A DNA stretch of 64,000 bases, taken from contig PMSI01000007.1 of NCBI GenBank assembly GCA_003168375.1, positions 62,001 to 126,000 of the forward strand, written 5' to 3'. The DNA is from Vulcanimicrobiota bacterium. GTDB taxonomy: Bacteria > Vulcanimicrobiota > Vulcanimicrobiia > Vulcanimicrobiales > Vulcanimicrobiaceae. This document shows positions 34,168 through 42,481 of this stretch, piece after piece. The position numbers were made by a program, and so were the translations under genes. Each line of letters opens with the position of its first letter. Positions within the stretch are counted from its first letter, which is position 1. The notes beneath the pieces are model-generated. The model worked only from the letters and a program-made list of their open reading frames with translations, was not told where the DNA came from and ran no database searches.

Positions 34168-34815
34168 TCAGTAGTCGATGTAGAACGGCCGCTTGAACTT
34201 CACGAGCAGATCCTCAACGCGGTGCATCCAGTACCCGCCGGGAGGCGTGGTGTACGTGTAGCCGGGTGCCGGATACGGCTGGCATGTCTGCGAATCGCCC
34301 CACTGCGAGTGAAAGACGGTGCCCGCGCCCGGGATCACCCGCGGCGGCAGCGGGTCGGTGGCCCACAGCCATGCGTTCGTCGCATTCGTCTGCGGCGGAT
34401 AGCCCTGCAACGTCACCATCGCGTAGCGCTTGGCGAGCGGCGGCCAGTATATGACCGCGAACATCGTGTTGCCGCTGCAGTCCGGCGTGGTGAAGAGGGC
34501 GGTGCTGCCGCCGGGCGCTTGGAGTGAGTTGAAGACCTCGGGCGTGACCTTGAGCGTGACCGCGTCGCCGCCGGGAAGGCGGTATGCAACGTAGCCGACC
34601 AGCGCTTGCGGAGCGTAGCTGTTGTCGTAGGCGATCAGGTCGCCGATCTCTTTGCCGGCCTTGTCCCACACTTTCTCACGACAGCAGTGCGTCGCCGGCG
34701 GGTGGGGTTGGTAGCCGTCGCCGGGTTTGACGACCATGCGCGGGTCGGGCGCACCCTGCGCGAGCGCCGCGGTACCGACGACGATGACGAGTGCCGAAAG
34801 CAGGGTCGATCGCAT
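34168..34815 (-). CDS. Secreted hypothetical protein
   Basis: A 215-residue protein with a clear signal peptide (MRSTLLSALVIVVGTAALAQG). The mature part is rich in Pro, Tyr, Trp and Cys (HCCREKVW, TTPDCSGN, QTCQPYPAPGYTYTTPPGG), suggesting a folded extracellular or periplasmic protein with disulfides. No family is recognised. It is divergent from the Clp-N gene, and its stop lies close to the tRNA terminator. Confidence 0.65.
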   Translation of the reverse strand: MRSTLLSALVIVVGTAALAQGAPDPRMVVKPGDGYQPHPPATHCCREKVWDKAGKEIGDLIAYDNSYAPQALVGYVAYRLPGGDAVTLKVTPEVFNSLQAPGGSTALFTTPDCSGNTMFAVIYWPPLAKRYAMVTLQGYPPQTNATNAWLWATDPLPPRVIPGAGTVFHSQWGDSQTCQPYPAPGYTYTTPPGGYWMHRVEDLLVKFKRPFYIDY

Positions 34816-34941
34816 CCGAGTCCTCCTTCGAGTGGCCGACGAGCGTCGAACGGGTTGCTTGGCTTCCCAGGCGCGAGGGCCTTGTCAACCGCGGCCGAGC
34901 GAGGGGAGGTCCCCGAGAACCCTGGGGCCAACGGGCCGCCG

Positions 34942-35325
34942 TTGTTCTCACGTTTCAGTCCCGCCGCCCGGCGCGTGCTCCGCGCCGCGGAGCAAGAGTG
35001 CCGCAACCACAACCACTACTACGTGGGTGCCGAGCACATGCTGTACGCGCTGCTCGAGGAGCATGACGCCGCCGTCGACGCGCGGCTCGCCGCCGACGAG
35101 GTCGAGCCGGCGGACGTCCACGCCGAGGTCAAACGCGCGCTGGGGACCGGCGAGGGCCGCACCTGGGAGGGGATCCTGGTGACACCTCGCGTCCGAAAGA
35201 TTGTAGAGATCGCCGAGCGGCTCGCCGGGGACCGGGAGATCGAGCCGATCGACCTTTTCGAAGCGATCCGTGCCGAAGGCGGCGGGCTCGCGGCCGACAT
35301 CTTGAGGCGCGCATGGAACACCTGA
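34942..35325 (+). CDS. Stand-alone Clp N-terminal (repeat) domain protein
   Basis: A 127-residue protein made of two Clp-N repeats and nothing else: FSRFSPAARRVLRAAEQECR...YYVGAEHMLYALLEEH and ILVTPRVRKIVEIAERLAG...IDLFEAIRAEGGG. In ClpA/ClpC this domain docks adaptors and substrates; isolated versions (ClpS/ClpN-like) may act as adaptors or decoys. No ATG is in frame near the domain. TTG at 34942 gives exactly the ClpC-like N-terminus, though it lacks a well-spaced ribosome binding site. Its stop overlaps dedA by 13 bases. Confidence 0.7.
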   Translation: MFSRFSPAARRVLRAAEQECRNHNHYYVGAEHMLYALLEEHDAAVDARLAADEVEPADVHAEVKRALGTGEGRTWEGILVTPRVRKIVEIAERLAGDREIEPIDLFEAIRAEGGGLAADILRRAWNT

Positions 35326-35957
35326 GCACCGTCTTTCACGACCTCGTCGTCCACTTCGGCTACGTCGGGCTGTTCGTCGTCATGTTTCTCGGCAACATGG
35401 GGGCACCGGCCGGCACCGAGTTCGTCATGCCGACAGCGGGCGCGCTCGCGGCGCAAGGGCACCTCCCGAGCGTCGGATCGCTGCCGGCCTGGATCCTGGT
35501 CGCCATCGTCGGCACGATCGCCGAGGTGTGCGGCGCGACCGCGCTGTACGCGATCGGCTACTACGGCGGCGTCCCCGTGCTCGAGCGGTACGGCAAGTAC
35601 ATCGGGTTCAAGCACAGCGCGCTGGTGAAGGTGCACGGCTTCTACGAGCGTTTCGGGACGATCACGGTGTTCTGGTGCCGTTTCATCCCGTTCGTGCGCG
35701 GCGTCGCGTCGTTCCCGGCCGGCATCTCGCAGATGAGCCTCGCCCATTTCATCCCCTACACCGCGGTCGGCTCGGCGATCTTTTGCTTCGGCCTCGCGTA
35801 TTTCGGCAACGCGGCCGGCAACAATCTCGACGCGATCCTGGCCAACCTCCACAAGGCGACGCTTGCGATCGTCGTCGGGGTGGTGCTGCTCGTCGTCGCG
35901 GCGGTCGTCGTGATGGTCCTGCGCAGCAAGAAGGCGCGGACCGATCCCGGCGCCTGA
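35313..35957 (+). CDS. DedA-family membrane protein
   Basis: A 214-residue DedA/VTT protein. Family signature is visible in FLGNMGAPAGTEFVMPTAGALA (re-entrant E/G-rich loop), GYYGG, and FWCRFIPFVRGVASFPAGISQM (the conserved Arg-rich motif) followed by helices. DedA proteins are undecaprenyl-phosphate or lipid flippases and support membrane homeostasis. The ATG overlaps the upstream Clp-N gene. Confidence 0.9.
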   Translation: MEHLSTVFHDLVVHFGYVGLFVVMFLGNMGAPAGTEFVMPTAGALAAQGHLPSVGSLPAWILVAIVGTIAEVCGATALYAIGYYGGVPVLERYGKYIGFKHSALVKVHGFYERFGTITVFWCRFIPFVRGVASFPAGISQMSLAHFIPYTAVGSAIFCFGLAYFGNAAGNNLDAILANLHKATLAIVVGVVLLVVAAVVVMVLRSKKARTDPGA

Positions 35958-35994
35958 GGCGCTGTGGCGGCGCGCCAAGCGGCGCGGGCCGCTG

Positions 35995-36549
35995 GTGCTG
36001 CTGCTTCACGGGCACGGCGTCGACGAACGCGACATCTTTCCGCTCGAGCACGTCTTTGCGGCCGATGCGACGGTCGCGGCGCTGCGCGGCCCGATCGCCT
36101 CGGACGGTGGCTACCGCTGGTACGCGCACCATGACGTGGGACGGCCGATCGGGGCCTCGCTCGCCGACGGCATGGCCTACGTCGACGCCTGGCTCGAGGC
36201 GCAGGAGCCGGCCGGCGTGTGGCTGGTCGGCTTCTCGGGCGGCGCGCTGATGGCCGGCGCGCTGCTGCTCTCGGCACCGCACCGCTTCGCGGGCGTGGCG
36301 ATGCTGCACGGGCCGCTGCCGTTCGACGCAGGCGTCCCCCTCGAGCCGGGCCGCCTGAGCGGGTGCGAGGTGTTTTACGGCTACGGCGAGTCAGACACCG
36401 TCGTCCCGCCCGCGCTCACGGCCCGCTCGCGTACCTACTTGCGCGAGGAGAGCGGCGCCCGGGCGGAGATCCGCGGGTATCGCGCCGGGCACGAGCTCCT
36501 GCCGGCCGAGGAGCGCGACCTCGCGCGCTGGTACGCGGCGCTGACCTGA
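35995..36549 (+). CDS. Phospholipase/carboxylesterase-type alpha/beta hydrolase
   Basis: An esterase of the phospholipase/carboxylesterase (DUF/AB hydrolase 6-like) group. Ser nucleophile in LVGFSGGALMAG, Asp in GESDTVVP, and His in RAGHELLP complete the triad. HGHGVDERD near the N-terminus is the oxyanion loop. GTG at 35995 leaves only four residues before the loop, so translation may begin upstream; in-frame CTG at 35962 would add LWRRAKRRGPL. No signal peptide. It lies between dedA and uvrC. Confidence 0.75.
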   Translation: MLLLHGHGVDERDIFPLEHVFAADATVAALRGPIASDGGYRWYAHHDVGRPIGASLADGMAYVDAWLEAQEPAGVWLVGFSGGALMAGALLLSAPHRFAGVAMLHGPLPFDAGVPLEPGRLSGCEVFYGYGESDTVVPPALTARSRTYLREESGARAEIRGYRAGHELLPAEERDLARWYAALT

Positions 36550-36587
36550 CGCGGCGGCCGCGGAACCGCGAAGCCGTCGCGCGTATC

Positions 36588-38621
36588 ATGCAAAGAGTGG
36601 CCGTCGAACCGACGCGTCTCGAACGCACCCTCGCGCAGCTCCCCGACCTGCCCGGCGTCTACATGATGATCGGGGCGGACGGGCGCATCCTGTACATCGG
36701 CAAGGCCGTCTCGCTGCGCAACCGGGTACGCTCCTACTTCCAGGATTCGGCCGCGCACCCGTACCGCACGGTGAAGATGGTCGAGCGGGTCGCCGACGTG
36801 CGCACGATCGTCGTCACGAACGAAGTCGAGGCGCTGATCCTCGAAGCGAACCTCATCAAGCGCCACCAGCCGCCGTTCAACGTGCGGCTGCGGGACGACA
36901 AGCGGTTCCCGTACCTCAAGGTCACCAACGAGCCGTTCCCGCGCGTCGTCTTCACGCGCGTCGTGAAGGACGACGGCGCGCGCTACTTCGGTCCCTACAC
37001 GAACGCGCACGGGCTGCGCGAGCTGATCGATTTGGTGCGCATGGTGTTTCCGCTGCGCACCTGCCGCGAGCCGATCGACGGTAAGCGCAAACGACCGTGC
37101 CTGCAGTACCACATCAAGCGCTGTCTCGCGCCCTGCGTCGGCTATCAGCCCGAAGACGACTACGACCGGCTCGTCGACGAGGTGGTCCTGTTCCTCGAGG
37201 GGCACTTCGACCCGCTGATCGAGCGGCTGCAGCGCGAGATGACCGCCGCTGCGGGGAACTACAACTTCGAGGCGGCGGCGCGTCTGCGCGACCGCATCAT
37301 CGCCGTCCGGCGCACGATCGAGGCGCAGAAGGTCGTGTGGCGCTCGCGCATCGATGTCGACCTCATGGCGCTCGCGCGCGCGCAGGGCCAGGCGTGCATG
37401 GAAGTCTTCATGGTGCGCGACGGCAAGCTGCTCGGCCAAGAGTATTTCATCCTCGAAGGCACCGGCGAGCGTAGCGACGCGGAGATCGTGTCGGAGTTTC
37501 TGAAGCAGTTCTACACGGCGCGCACCGGAAACTTCGGGATGGACGCCTCGTACGACGCCGAGCTGACCGGTTCGCCGCTCGCGCTGCGCGCCGCGCGCGA
37601 CCAGCAGGCGCCGGTCGCCGAAAAGGCGCGCGCGCGGCGGCGGGCCGGCTTCGAAGCGGCGGTTCCGAAGGAGGTACTGGTCGAAGCGCGCCCCGACGAC
37701 GCCAGCGTGATCGAAGCGTGGCTCACCGAGATCAAAGGCGTGCGCGTGCGCGTGCTCGAGCCGCAGCGCGGTGACCGCGTCGACTACCTCGAGCTGGTGA
37801 AGAAGAACGCGGAACAGAACCTGCGCGCGTTCCTGGTGCACCAGGAGGCGACGGAGAGCGCCTCGGCGAGCGCGCTGACCGAGCTCGCCGCGGCGCTCGA
37901 CCTTCCCGACCCGCCGCACCGCATCGAGTGCTACGACATCTCGAACATCCAGGGGACGAACTCGGTCGCCTCGATGGTCGTCTTCATCGAAGGCCGGCCG
38001 AAGAAGAGCGACTACCGCCACTTCAACATCCAAGCCGTGCAAGGTCCGGACGACTTCGCCTCGATGCAGGAGACGCTGCGCCGCCGCCTGCGCTATCTAC
38101 GCAAAGACGCCGATCGTCCTCCGCTCGCCGCCGGCGACGTCGCGACCGCGGCGATCGAAGCACAGGCGCGCAAGCACGAACGCTTTCACGAGAAGCCGAA
38201 CCTGATCTTGATCGACGGCGGCAAGGGACAGCTCAGCGCCGTCGTCGAGGTGATGCACGAGATGGACATGTGGGGCATCCCGGTGGCCGGGCTCGCGAAG
38301 GAGCACGAGTGGCTGTTCGTGCCGGACGAATCCGAGCCGATCGTGCTGCCGCCGAACTCGCCGGGGAAGCACCTCGTGATGCGGATTCGCGACGAGGCGC
38401 ACCGCTTCGCGATCACCCATCACCGCGGGAAGCGCGGGAAAGCGATGACGAAGTCGGTGCTCGACACGCTCGAGGGGGTCGGGCCGGTGCGGAAGAAGCG
38501 GCTGATCGCCGCGTTCGGCTCGGTGCGTGCGATCCGCAACGCCCCGGTCGACGAGATCGCCGCCGTGAAGGGGATGACACCCGCGCTCGCCTCGCAGGTG
38601 AAAACCGCGCTGGGGAGTTAG
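36588..38621 (+). CDS. uvrC: Excinuclease ABC subunit C (UvrC)
   Basis: A 677-residue nucleotide excision repair nuclease. The N-terminal GIY-YIG domain (LPGVYMMIGADGRILYIGKA) makes the 3' cut. A UVR motif (FEAAARLRDRI) binds UvrB. The C-terminal RNase H-like domain (CYDISNIQGTN...VVFIEGRPKKSDYR, LILIDGGKGQL) makes the 5' cut, and the HhH pair (LEGVGPVRKKRLIAAFGS, IAAVKGMTPALA) ends the protein. ATG at 36588 and GTG at 36597 are alternative starts. Confidence 0.96.
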   Translation: MQRVAVEPTRLERTLAQLPDLPGVYMMIGADGRILYIGKAVSLRNRVRSYFQDSAAHPYRTVKMVERVADVRTIVVTNEVEALILEANLIKRHQPPFNVRLRDDKRFPYLKVTNEPFPRVVFTRVVKDDGARYFGPYTNAHGLRELIDLVRMVFPLRTCREPIDGKRKRPCLQYHIKRCLAPCVGYQPEDDYDRLVDEVVLFLEGHFDPLIERLQREMTAAAGNYNFEAAARLRDRIIAVRRTIEAQKVVWRSRIDVDLMALARAQGQACMEVFMVRDGKLLGQEYFILEGTGERSDAEIVSEFLKQFYTARTGNFGMDASYDAELTGSPLALRAARDQQAPVAEKARARRRAGFEAAVPKEVLVEARPDDASVIEAWLTEIKGVRVRVLEPQRGDRVDYLELVKKNAEQNLRAFLVHQEATESASASALTELAAALDLPDPPHRIECYDISNIQGTNSVASMVVFIEGRPKKSDYRHFNIQAVQGPDDFASMQETLRRRLRYLRKDADRPPLAAGDVATAAIEAQARKHERFHEKPNLILIDGGKGQLSAVVEVMHEMDMWGIPVAGLAKEHEWLFVPDESEPIVLPPNSPGKHLVMRIRDEAHRFAITHHRGKRGKAMTKSVLDTLEGVGPVRKKRLIAAFGSVRAIRNAPVDEIAAVKGMTPALASQVKTALGS

Positions 38622-38734
38622 CTCTTTGCGCCGCGCTCGATCGGATGCGTTCTTTCGAGACTTGACTCTCCCCAGAAGGCGATGTACGCTTCGCTTGTTC
38701 CACGCCAGGTGAAGTGGACGACGGGTGAGTCATT

Positions 38735-38896
38735 ATGAAACGTCTCATGGATCAGCTATTCGACGTTTCTTTTGCGTCGATGCAGTCCCCATTTACGAGC
38801 TTTCAGATCCGCTTCTGCTATGCAGACTCTCACGGAAATATAACGGGCATCTGCATTTACCCGGGCGGCGCAATATCCGTCGGATTCAAGCCTTAG
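38735..38896 (+). CDS. Small hypothetical protein (53 aa), low-GC region
   Basis: A 53-residue reading frame (MKRLMDQLFDVSFASM...) with mixed hydrophobic and aromatic residues, notably FTSFQIRFCYADSHGNITGI and GGAISVGFKP. Base composition is clearly lower in GC than the uvrC gene before it. No family is recognised. It is followed by another orphan gene after about 30 bases, and both could be recent acquisitions. Coding status is uncertain. Confidence 0.35.
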   Translation: MKRLMDQLFDVSFASMQSPFTSFQIRFCYADSHGNITGICIYPGGAISVGFKP

Positions 38897-38926
38897 AAAT
38901 CCGGTTGTATTCAAGTGGATTGGCGC

Positions 38927-39580
38927 ATGAACGCAATATTCGGGTCGAAAAGCATCCAGACGCTCGCGAATTGCGCTGCGCTATCCGAAGGGGTCGGCGT
39001 AGCGCTCTCTCCGGCGCTCGTGTTCTTCTCTGCACTTGCACTGATCGATCCGGCTGGGATGGTCCTCGCGGCCGACACGCGTGATACGGCGCTGAAGCTG
39101 ACTGCGCGCTATCTGTTGGCGGAGCCGGGGCAGAGCGAAGGCCCCGAACAGCAGATCGCGCGGCTCTTTGCCGAAGTCGGAGCGCAGACGCAAGGCGTCG
39201 TGTCGCCGTTCGACTTGCTCATCGCATCCGCGGCCGTCGCGGCAGACGCGATCGACGCGGGCCTGGCCAGAAGCGGATCGTCTGCGCCGTCGGTCATCGA
39301 GCTAATACGGGAGCGCTTCTCGGAAGACGCCCTTGGTGACGAGGCGGCGTCTCCTCCGGTAGATGCCGTTTTCAAATTCGCAGTGGTGATCGAGGGTCCC
39401 GGCTTTTGTGACGAACGCAATCGGTATCCTACGTTGGAGGTCGCGCAGCGTGCCGTGAAGGCATTCGATCAACTCAGCCGTGGCGAATCGATCACGCACG
39501 ATCGCGCAGGCGAAGGGTTCTTTATGATCGATCCGCCCAGATTGAAGGAGGCGACCCGGATCTACGTTCGCGAACTCTGA
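38927..39580 (+). CDS. Hypothetical protein in low-GC region
   Basis: A 217-residue protein with a hydrophobic stretch at 20-38 (GVGVALSPALVFFSALAL), which could be a membrane anchor or a buried helix, followed by an acidic/alanine-rich helical middle and a C-terminal FKFAVVIEGPGFCDERNRYPTLEVAQ segment. Not recognised. GTG at 38915 is an alternative start. Composition is lower in GC than the flanking genes, and its only same-strand neighbour is the 53-aa orphan. The gap to the following convergent gene is 68 bases. Confidence 0.5.
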   Translation: MNAIFGSKSIQTLANCAALSEGVGVALSPALVFFSALALIDPAGMVLAADTRDTALKLTARYLLAEPGQSEGPEQQIARLFAEVGAQTQGVVSPFDLLIASAAVAADAIDAGLARSGSSAPSVIELIRERFSEDALGDEAASPPVDAVFKFAVVIEGPGFCDERNRYPTLEVAQRAVKAFDQLSRGESITHDRAGEGFFMIDPPRLKEATRIYVREL

Positions 39581-39648
39581 GAGTCGTCGCCGTCGGTAGC
39601 CGGCGATTCTGGGAAACACCCTGCCGCCCGCGCCGAACCGGTCGGCGG

Positions 39649-40569
39649 CTACGCCGGCACCGGTGCGCCGTTCAGAAATGCGCGGATCGCCGCGTAAAAC
39701 GGGGTGGAGTTTTCGAGCCAGGGGAAATGGCCGGAGTCGGCGACCATGACTTTCGTGGCGTGCGGGAACAGCGTGTCGAGTTGCGCCTCTGCGACGCGTG
39801 AGGGGTCGTCGGTGCCGTAGAGCAGCAGCGTCGGGATCGTCGTGCCGTTCAGCGTCTTGGTGACGTCGTAGTGGGCGGCGACGTCAGTGTACATTGTGCG
39901 GTTGACGTCGCTGTTCGCAAAATGCTGCGGCAGCGAGGCCTGAAACGCGAGTCCTTTCGCATGGTCGTAAAAGAAGCCGGGCAATATCGCGCGCTGAACG
40001 CCGTCAGCGCTGTTCGCCTGTTGCGCCGCCAGCGCGGCCGCGTTGTCGGCCGCGGTCAAGCGCGCGCCGATCCGCTCGCCGAATCCCTTGAAGAACGCCG
40101 GATCCGGTCCGCCCGGATCGAGCAGCGCGAGCGACGCGACGCGGTCGCCGTGCGCGGCGGCGTAGGCCATCGAGAGCATCGCGCCCCACGAGTGCCCGAG
40201 CAGCGAGAGCCTTCGCAAGCCGAGCGCCTCGCGCAGTCCGTCGAGATCGGCGACCGCGCCCGCGACGGTGAGTGCGCTGCCGTCACCGAACGCCTCGCGC
40301 GACGTCCCGGTTCCGCGCTGGTCGAGGACCACGACGGTCCGGTCGCGCGCGAGCTCGACGGCGACCGGATCGACGTACGCGGCCTCGAGTCCCGGACCGC
40401 CGCTGAGCAAGACGTGGAGCGGGCCGCTCGTCCCGAAGCGCCGGTATCCAAGCGTCCCACCGGCGACGGTGAACCGGCCGCTGACGTACCCGTCCGCGCG
40501 GGCGCGCGCTGCGAGCCCGGCGAGCGCGAACGCTGCGGCCGAGCCGGCGACGAAGGAGCGACGAATCAT
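39649..40569 (-). CDS. Tat-exported alpha/beta hydrolase (prolyl aminopeptidase-like)
   Basis: A 306-residue hydrolase with a twin-arginine-type signal (MIRRSFVAGSAAAFALAGLA). The alpha/beta fold has the oxyanion strand VLLSGGPGLEAAY, nucleophile elbow GHSWGAML, acid TDDPS and the catalytic His in SGHFPWLE. It resembles proline iminopeptidases and TAP-type hydrolases. Substrate unknown. ATG at 40569 places the RR motif at residues 3-4. It is divergent from the holin-like gene. Confidence 0.8.
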   Translation of the reverse strand: MIRRSFVAGSAAAFALAGLAARARADGYVSGRFTVAGGTLGYRRFGTSGPLHVLLSGGPGLEAAYVDPVAVELARDRTVVVLDQRGTGTSREAFGDGSALTVAGAVADLDGLREALGLRRLSLLGHSWGAMLSMAYAAAHGDRVASLALLDPGGPDPAFFKGFGERIGARLTAADNAAALAAQQANSADGVQRAILPGFFYDHAKGLAFQASLPQHFANSDVNRTMYTDVAAHYDVTKTLNGTTIPTLLLYGTDDPSRVAEAQLDTLFPHATKVMVADSGHFPWLENSTPFYAAIRAFLNGAPVPA

Positions 40570-40642
40570 GCGTGGACCTCCTGCGCCGGAACGTTCCGCG
40601 CAGAGGCGCGGATGTTCCTCGGAGCGCGGCGAAGGGCGCGGC

Positions 40643-40996
40643 ATGGGCTTCTTGATCCGGCTCGTCGTGAGCGCGATCGCGCTGATCGTGGTTGCCTACG
40701 TCGTGCCGGGGATCCACGTCTACGGAATCGGCGGCGCGCTCCTCGCCGCGCTGATCCTGGGGATCGTGAACGCGGTGATCCGTCCGATCCTGATCATCGT
40801 CAGCCTGCCGCTCGAGATCCTGACGCTCGGACTGTTCGTGCTGGTGATCAATGCGCTGCTCTTCTGGTTCGTCGGTGCGTTGCACGTGGGGATCTACGTC
40901 GACGGTTTTTGGCCGGCGTTCTGGGGCGCGCTCGTCATGGCGATCGTGTCGTGGCTGCTGTCGATGCTGACGGGCCACGACAAGCGGCGCGCCTGA
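40643..40996 (+). CDS. Phage holin family IV-type membrane protein
   Basis: A 117-residue protein with four hydrophobic segments and typical Gly/Ile-rich pattern (GIGGALLAALILGIVNAVIR, VINALLFWFVGALHVGIYVDG). This family (phage_holin_4_2, DUF-like mycobacterial type) is widespread in chromosomes and is rarely a true phage lysis gene. No phage genes lie nearby. It ends at a TGATG junction with the Ala-rich protein. Confidence 0.8.
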   Translation: MGFLIRLVVSAIALIVVAYVVPGIHVYGIGGALLAALILGIVNAVIRPILIIVSLPLEILTLGLFVLVINALLFWFVGALHVGIYVDGFWPAFWGALVMAIVSWLLSMLTGHDKRRA

Positions 40997-41304
40997 TGGA
41001 GCGCACGCAGCGGCTGCTGGGGATCGCGCTCGCGGTCCTCGCGCTCGACGGCTGTCGCGGGTCCGAGCGCGTCGCGGGACCGGGCGCTACCGGTACCCCG
41101 TCGTCGTCGCACGGCTCGTCGTACCACGGTTCCTCGCACACGTGGTCGCACTTTCACCACGTCGGCGGCGGCGCTGCGGCAGCGGCTGCAGCGGCCGCGG
41201 CAGCAGCGACAGCTGCGCGGAACGGCGGCGGGCGAACGCTGGGCGGTCGCGGGGGCGCGCGGGGCGGATTTGGTGGAGCGGGAGCGCACGGCGGCGGCGG
41301 CTGA
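40996..41304 (+). CDS. Ala/Gly-rich small protein with possible lipobox
   Basis: A 102-residue low-complexity protein. Residues 1-20 (MERTQRLLGIALAVLALDGC) could be a lipoprotein signal with Cys20. The rest is Ser/His-rich (SSSHGSSYHGSSHTWSHFHH), then an uninterrupted run of 12 alanines, then Gly-rich. It overlaps the stop of the holin-like gene (TGATG) and the start of the GSP-synthase-like gene. A small lipoprotein before such a ligase recalls E. coli ygiB-ygiC, but sequence similarity is not evident. Confidence 0.5.
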   Translation: MERTQRLLGIALAVLALDGCRGSERVAGPGATGTPSSSHGSSYHGSSHTWSHFHHVGGGAAAAAAAAAAAATAARNGGGRTLGGRGGARGGFGGAGAHGGGG

Positions 41305-42481
41305 GCCGGTCGCGTTCTGGGAGAGCTACGAAGGCCATCCCTACGCGCTCCCCGGCGTCGTCGCGCTCGACGCCGGGGACGTCGAAGCGATTCGGGCGGC
41401 GGCGCGCGCGGCGTGGTCGGTCTATGCAAGCGTCGCGCCGCTGCTGCACGCGCTGCCCGACGCCGGTCTGGAGGCGCTCGGCATCCCGGCTGCGGCGTAC
41501 GACGTCGTGCGCATGCACGATGCGCTCGCGGGCGAAACGCTGGTCGCGCGCTTCGACTTCTTGCGTGACGGCGACACGTACCGCGTCGTCGAACTGAACG
41601 CGGAGACGCCGTTCTTTCTGGTCGAGTCGTTCGTCGAGAACGGCCGTCGCGCCGTCGCTGCCGGCCTCCTCGATCCGAACGTAGGCGAGACGGATCGGTT
41701 GGCCGATGCGCTGGCCGCCGCGCTGCAGCCGCTCGACCGTGGAGCGCGGATCGGCGTCGTCGCGACGAACGTCTACCGTGAGGATGTCGGTACCGCGTAC
41801 CTGCTGCGCGACCTCATCGCGTCGCGCGTCGACGCCGATGTCGCGTTCGTACCGGTGCACGAGCTCGAGCTCGTCGACGGCGAGGTGTGGGACGCCGACG
41901 GGCGGCTCGACGTGCTGTACCGCTGCTATCCGCTCGAGCACTTCGCGGCCGATCCCGGCGGCGCGGAACTCTTCGAAGCGGTGCTGCGCGGCGCGTGCAG
42001 GCTGCTGAACCCGCCGTCCGCGCTGCTGCTGCAGTCGAAGGCGACGCAGGCGCTGATCTGGGGCCTGTACGAGCGCGGCGAGCTCTTCGCGGAGAGCCAG
42101 CGCGACGCGATCCGGCGGCACTTTCTGCCGACGTTTCTCGACCGCCCCGACGACGGCGGCGTGTACGTGCGCAAGCCCGTGCTCGGGCGCGAAGGGATCG
42201 GCGTCGCGATCCTCGATGCCGCCGGCTCCGAGATCGCGCGCGAAGAGCGCGCCCCGCGCGGCTACGGCGATCAGCCGGCGGTGTTCCAACGCTTCGTGCG
42301 CGCGCCGCGCCGCCGCGTGCGCCGCGCGGACGGGATCGAGATCGACGGCGAGGAGCTCACGACGTGCTTCGTCGTCGCCGGCCGGACGAGCGCGATCGGG
42401 ATGCGCATCGGCGGCGCCGTGATCGACGCCTGGAGCTATTTTGCGCCGGTCGGCGTCAGCGGAATGCGGTGCAAGAAGTAG
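41270..42481 (+). CDS. Glutathionylspermidine synthase-like ATP-grasp ligase (YgiC/YjfC type)
   Basis: A 403-residue protein of the preATP-grasp GSP_synth family. VVELNAETPFFLVESF (substrate loop) and YVRKPVLGREGIGVAI (the ATP-grasp Lys and Glu) are typical, and LNPPSALLLQSKATQALIW sits between. It lacks the amidase domain of bifunctional Gss, like E. coli YgiC/YjfC, whose substrate is undefined. TTG at 41270 or GTG at 41273 is the likely start, both inside the previous gene. The 3' end overlaps the convergent serine hydrolase by 46 bases. Confidence 0.82.
   Translation: MVERERTAAAAEPVAFWESYEGHPYALPGVVALDAGDVEAIRAAARAAWSVYASVAPLLHALPDAGLEALGIPAAAYDVVRMHDALAGETLVARFDFLRDGDTYRVVELNAETPFFLVESFVENGRRAVAAGLLDPNVGETDRLADALAAALQPLDRGARIGVVATNVYREDVGTAYLLRDLIASRVDADVAFVPVHELELVDGEVWDADGRLDVLYRCYPLEHFAADPGGAELFEAVLRGACRLLNPPSALLLQSKATQALIWGLYERGELFAESQRDAIRRHFLPTFLDRPDDGGVYVRKPVLGREGIGVAILDAAGSEIAREERAPRGYGDQPAVFQRFVRAPRRRVRRADGIEIDGEELTTCFVVAGRTSAIGMRIGGAVIDAWSYFAPVGVSGMRCKK

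Noticed and set aside
38605-38675. Terminator hairpin after uvrC (CTGGGGAG ... CTCCCCAG)
   Set aside because: Only 8 bp with a loop of about 50 bases overlapping the stop codon and no T-tract; too weak to list.
40643-40996. Prophage remnant suggested by a holin-like gene
   Set aside because: This holin family is common in chromosomes, and no phage structural, integrase or lysis partner lies nearby.
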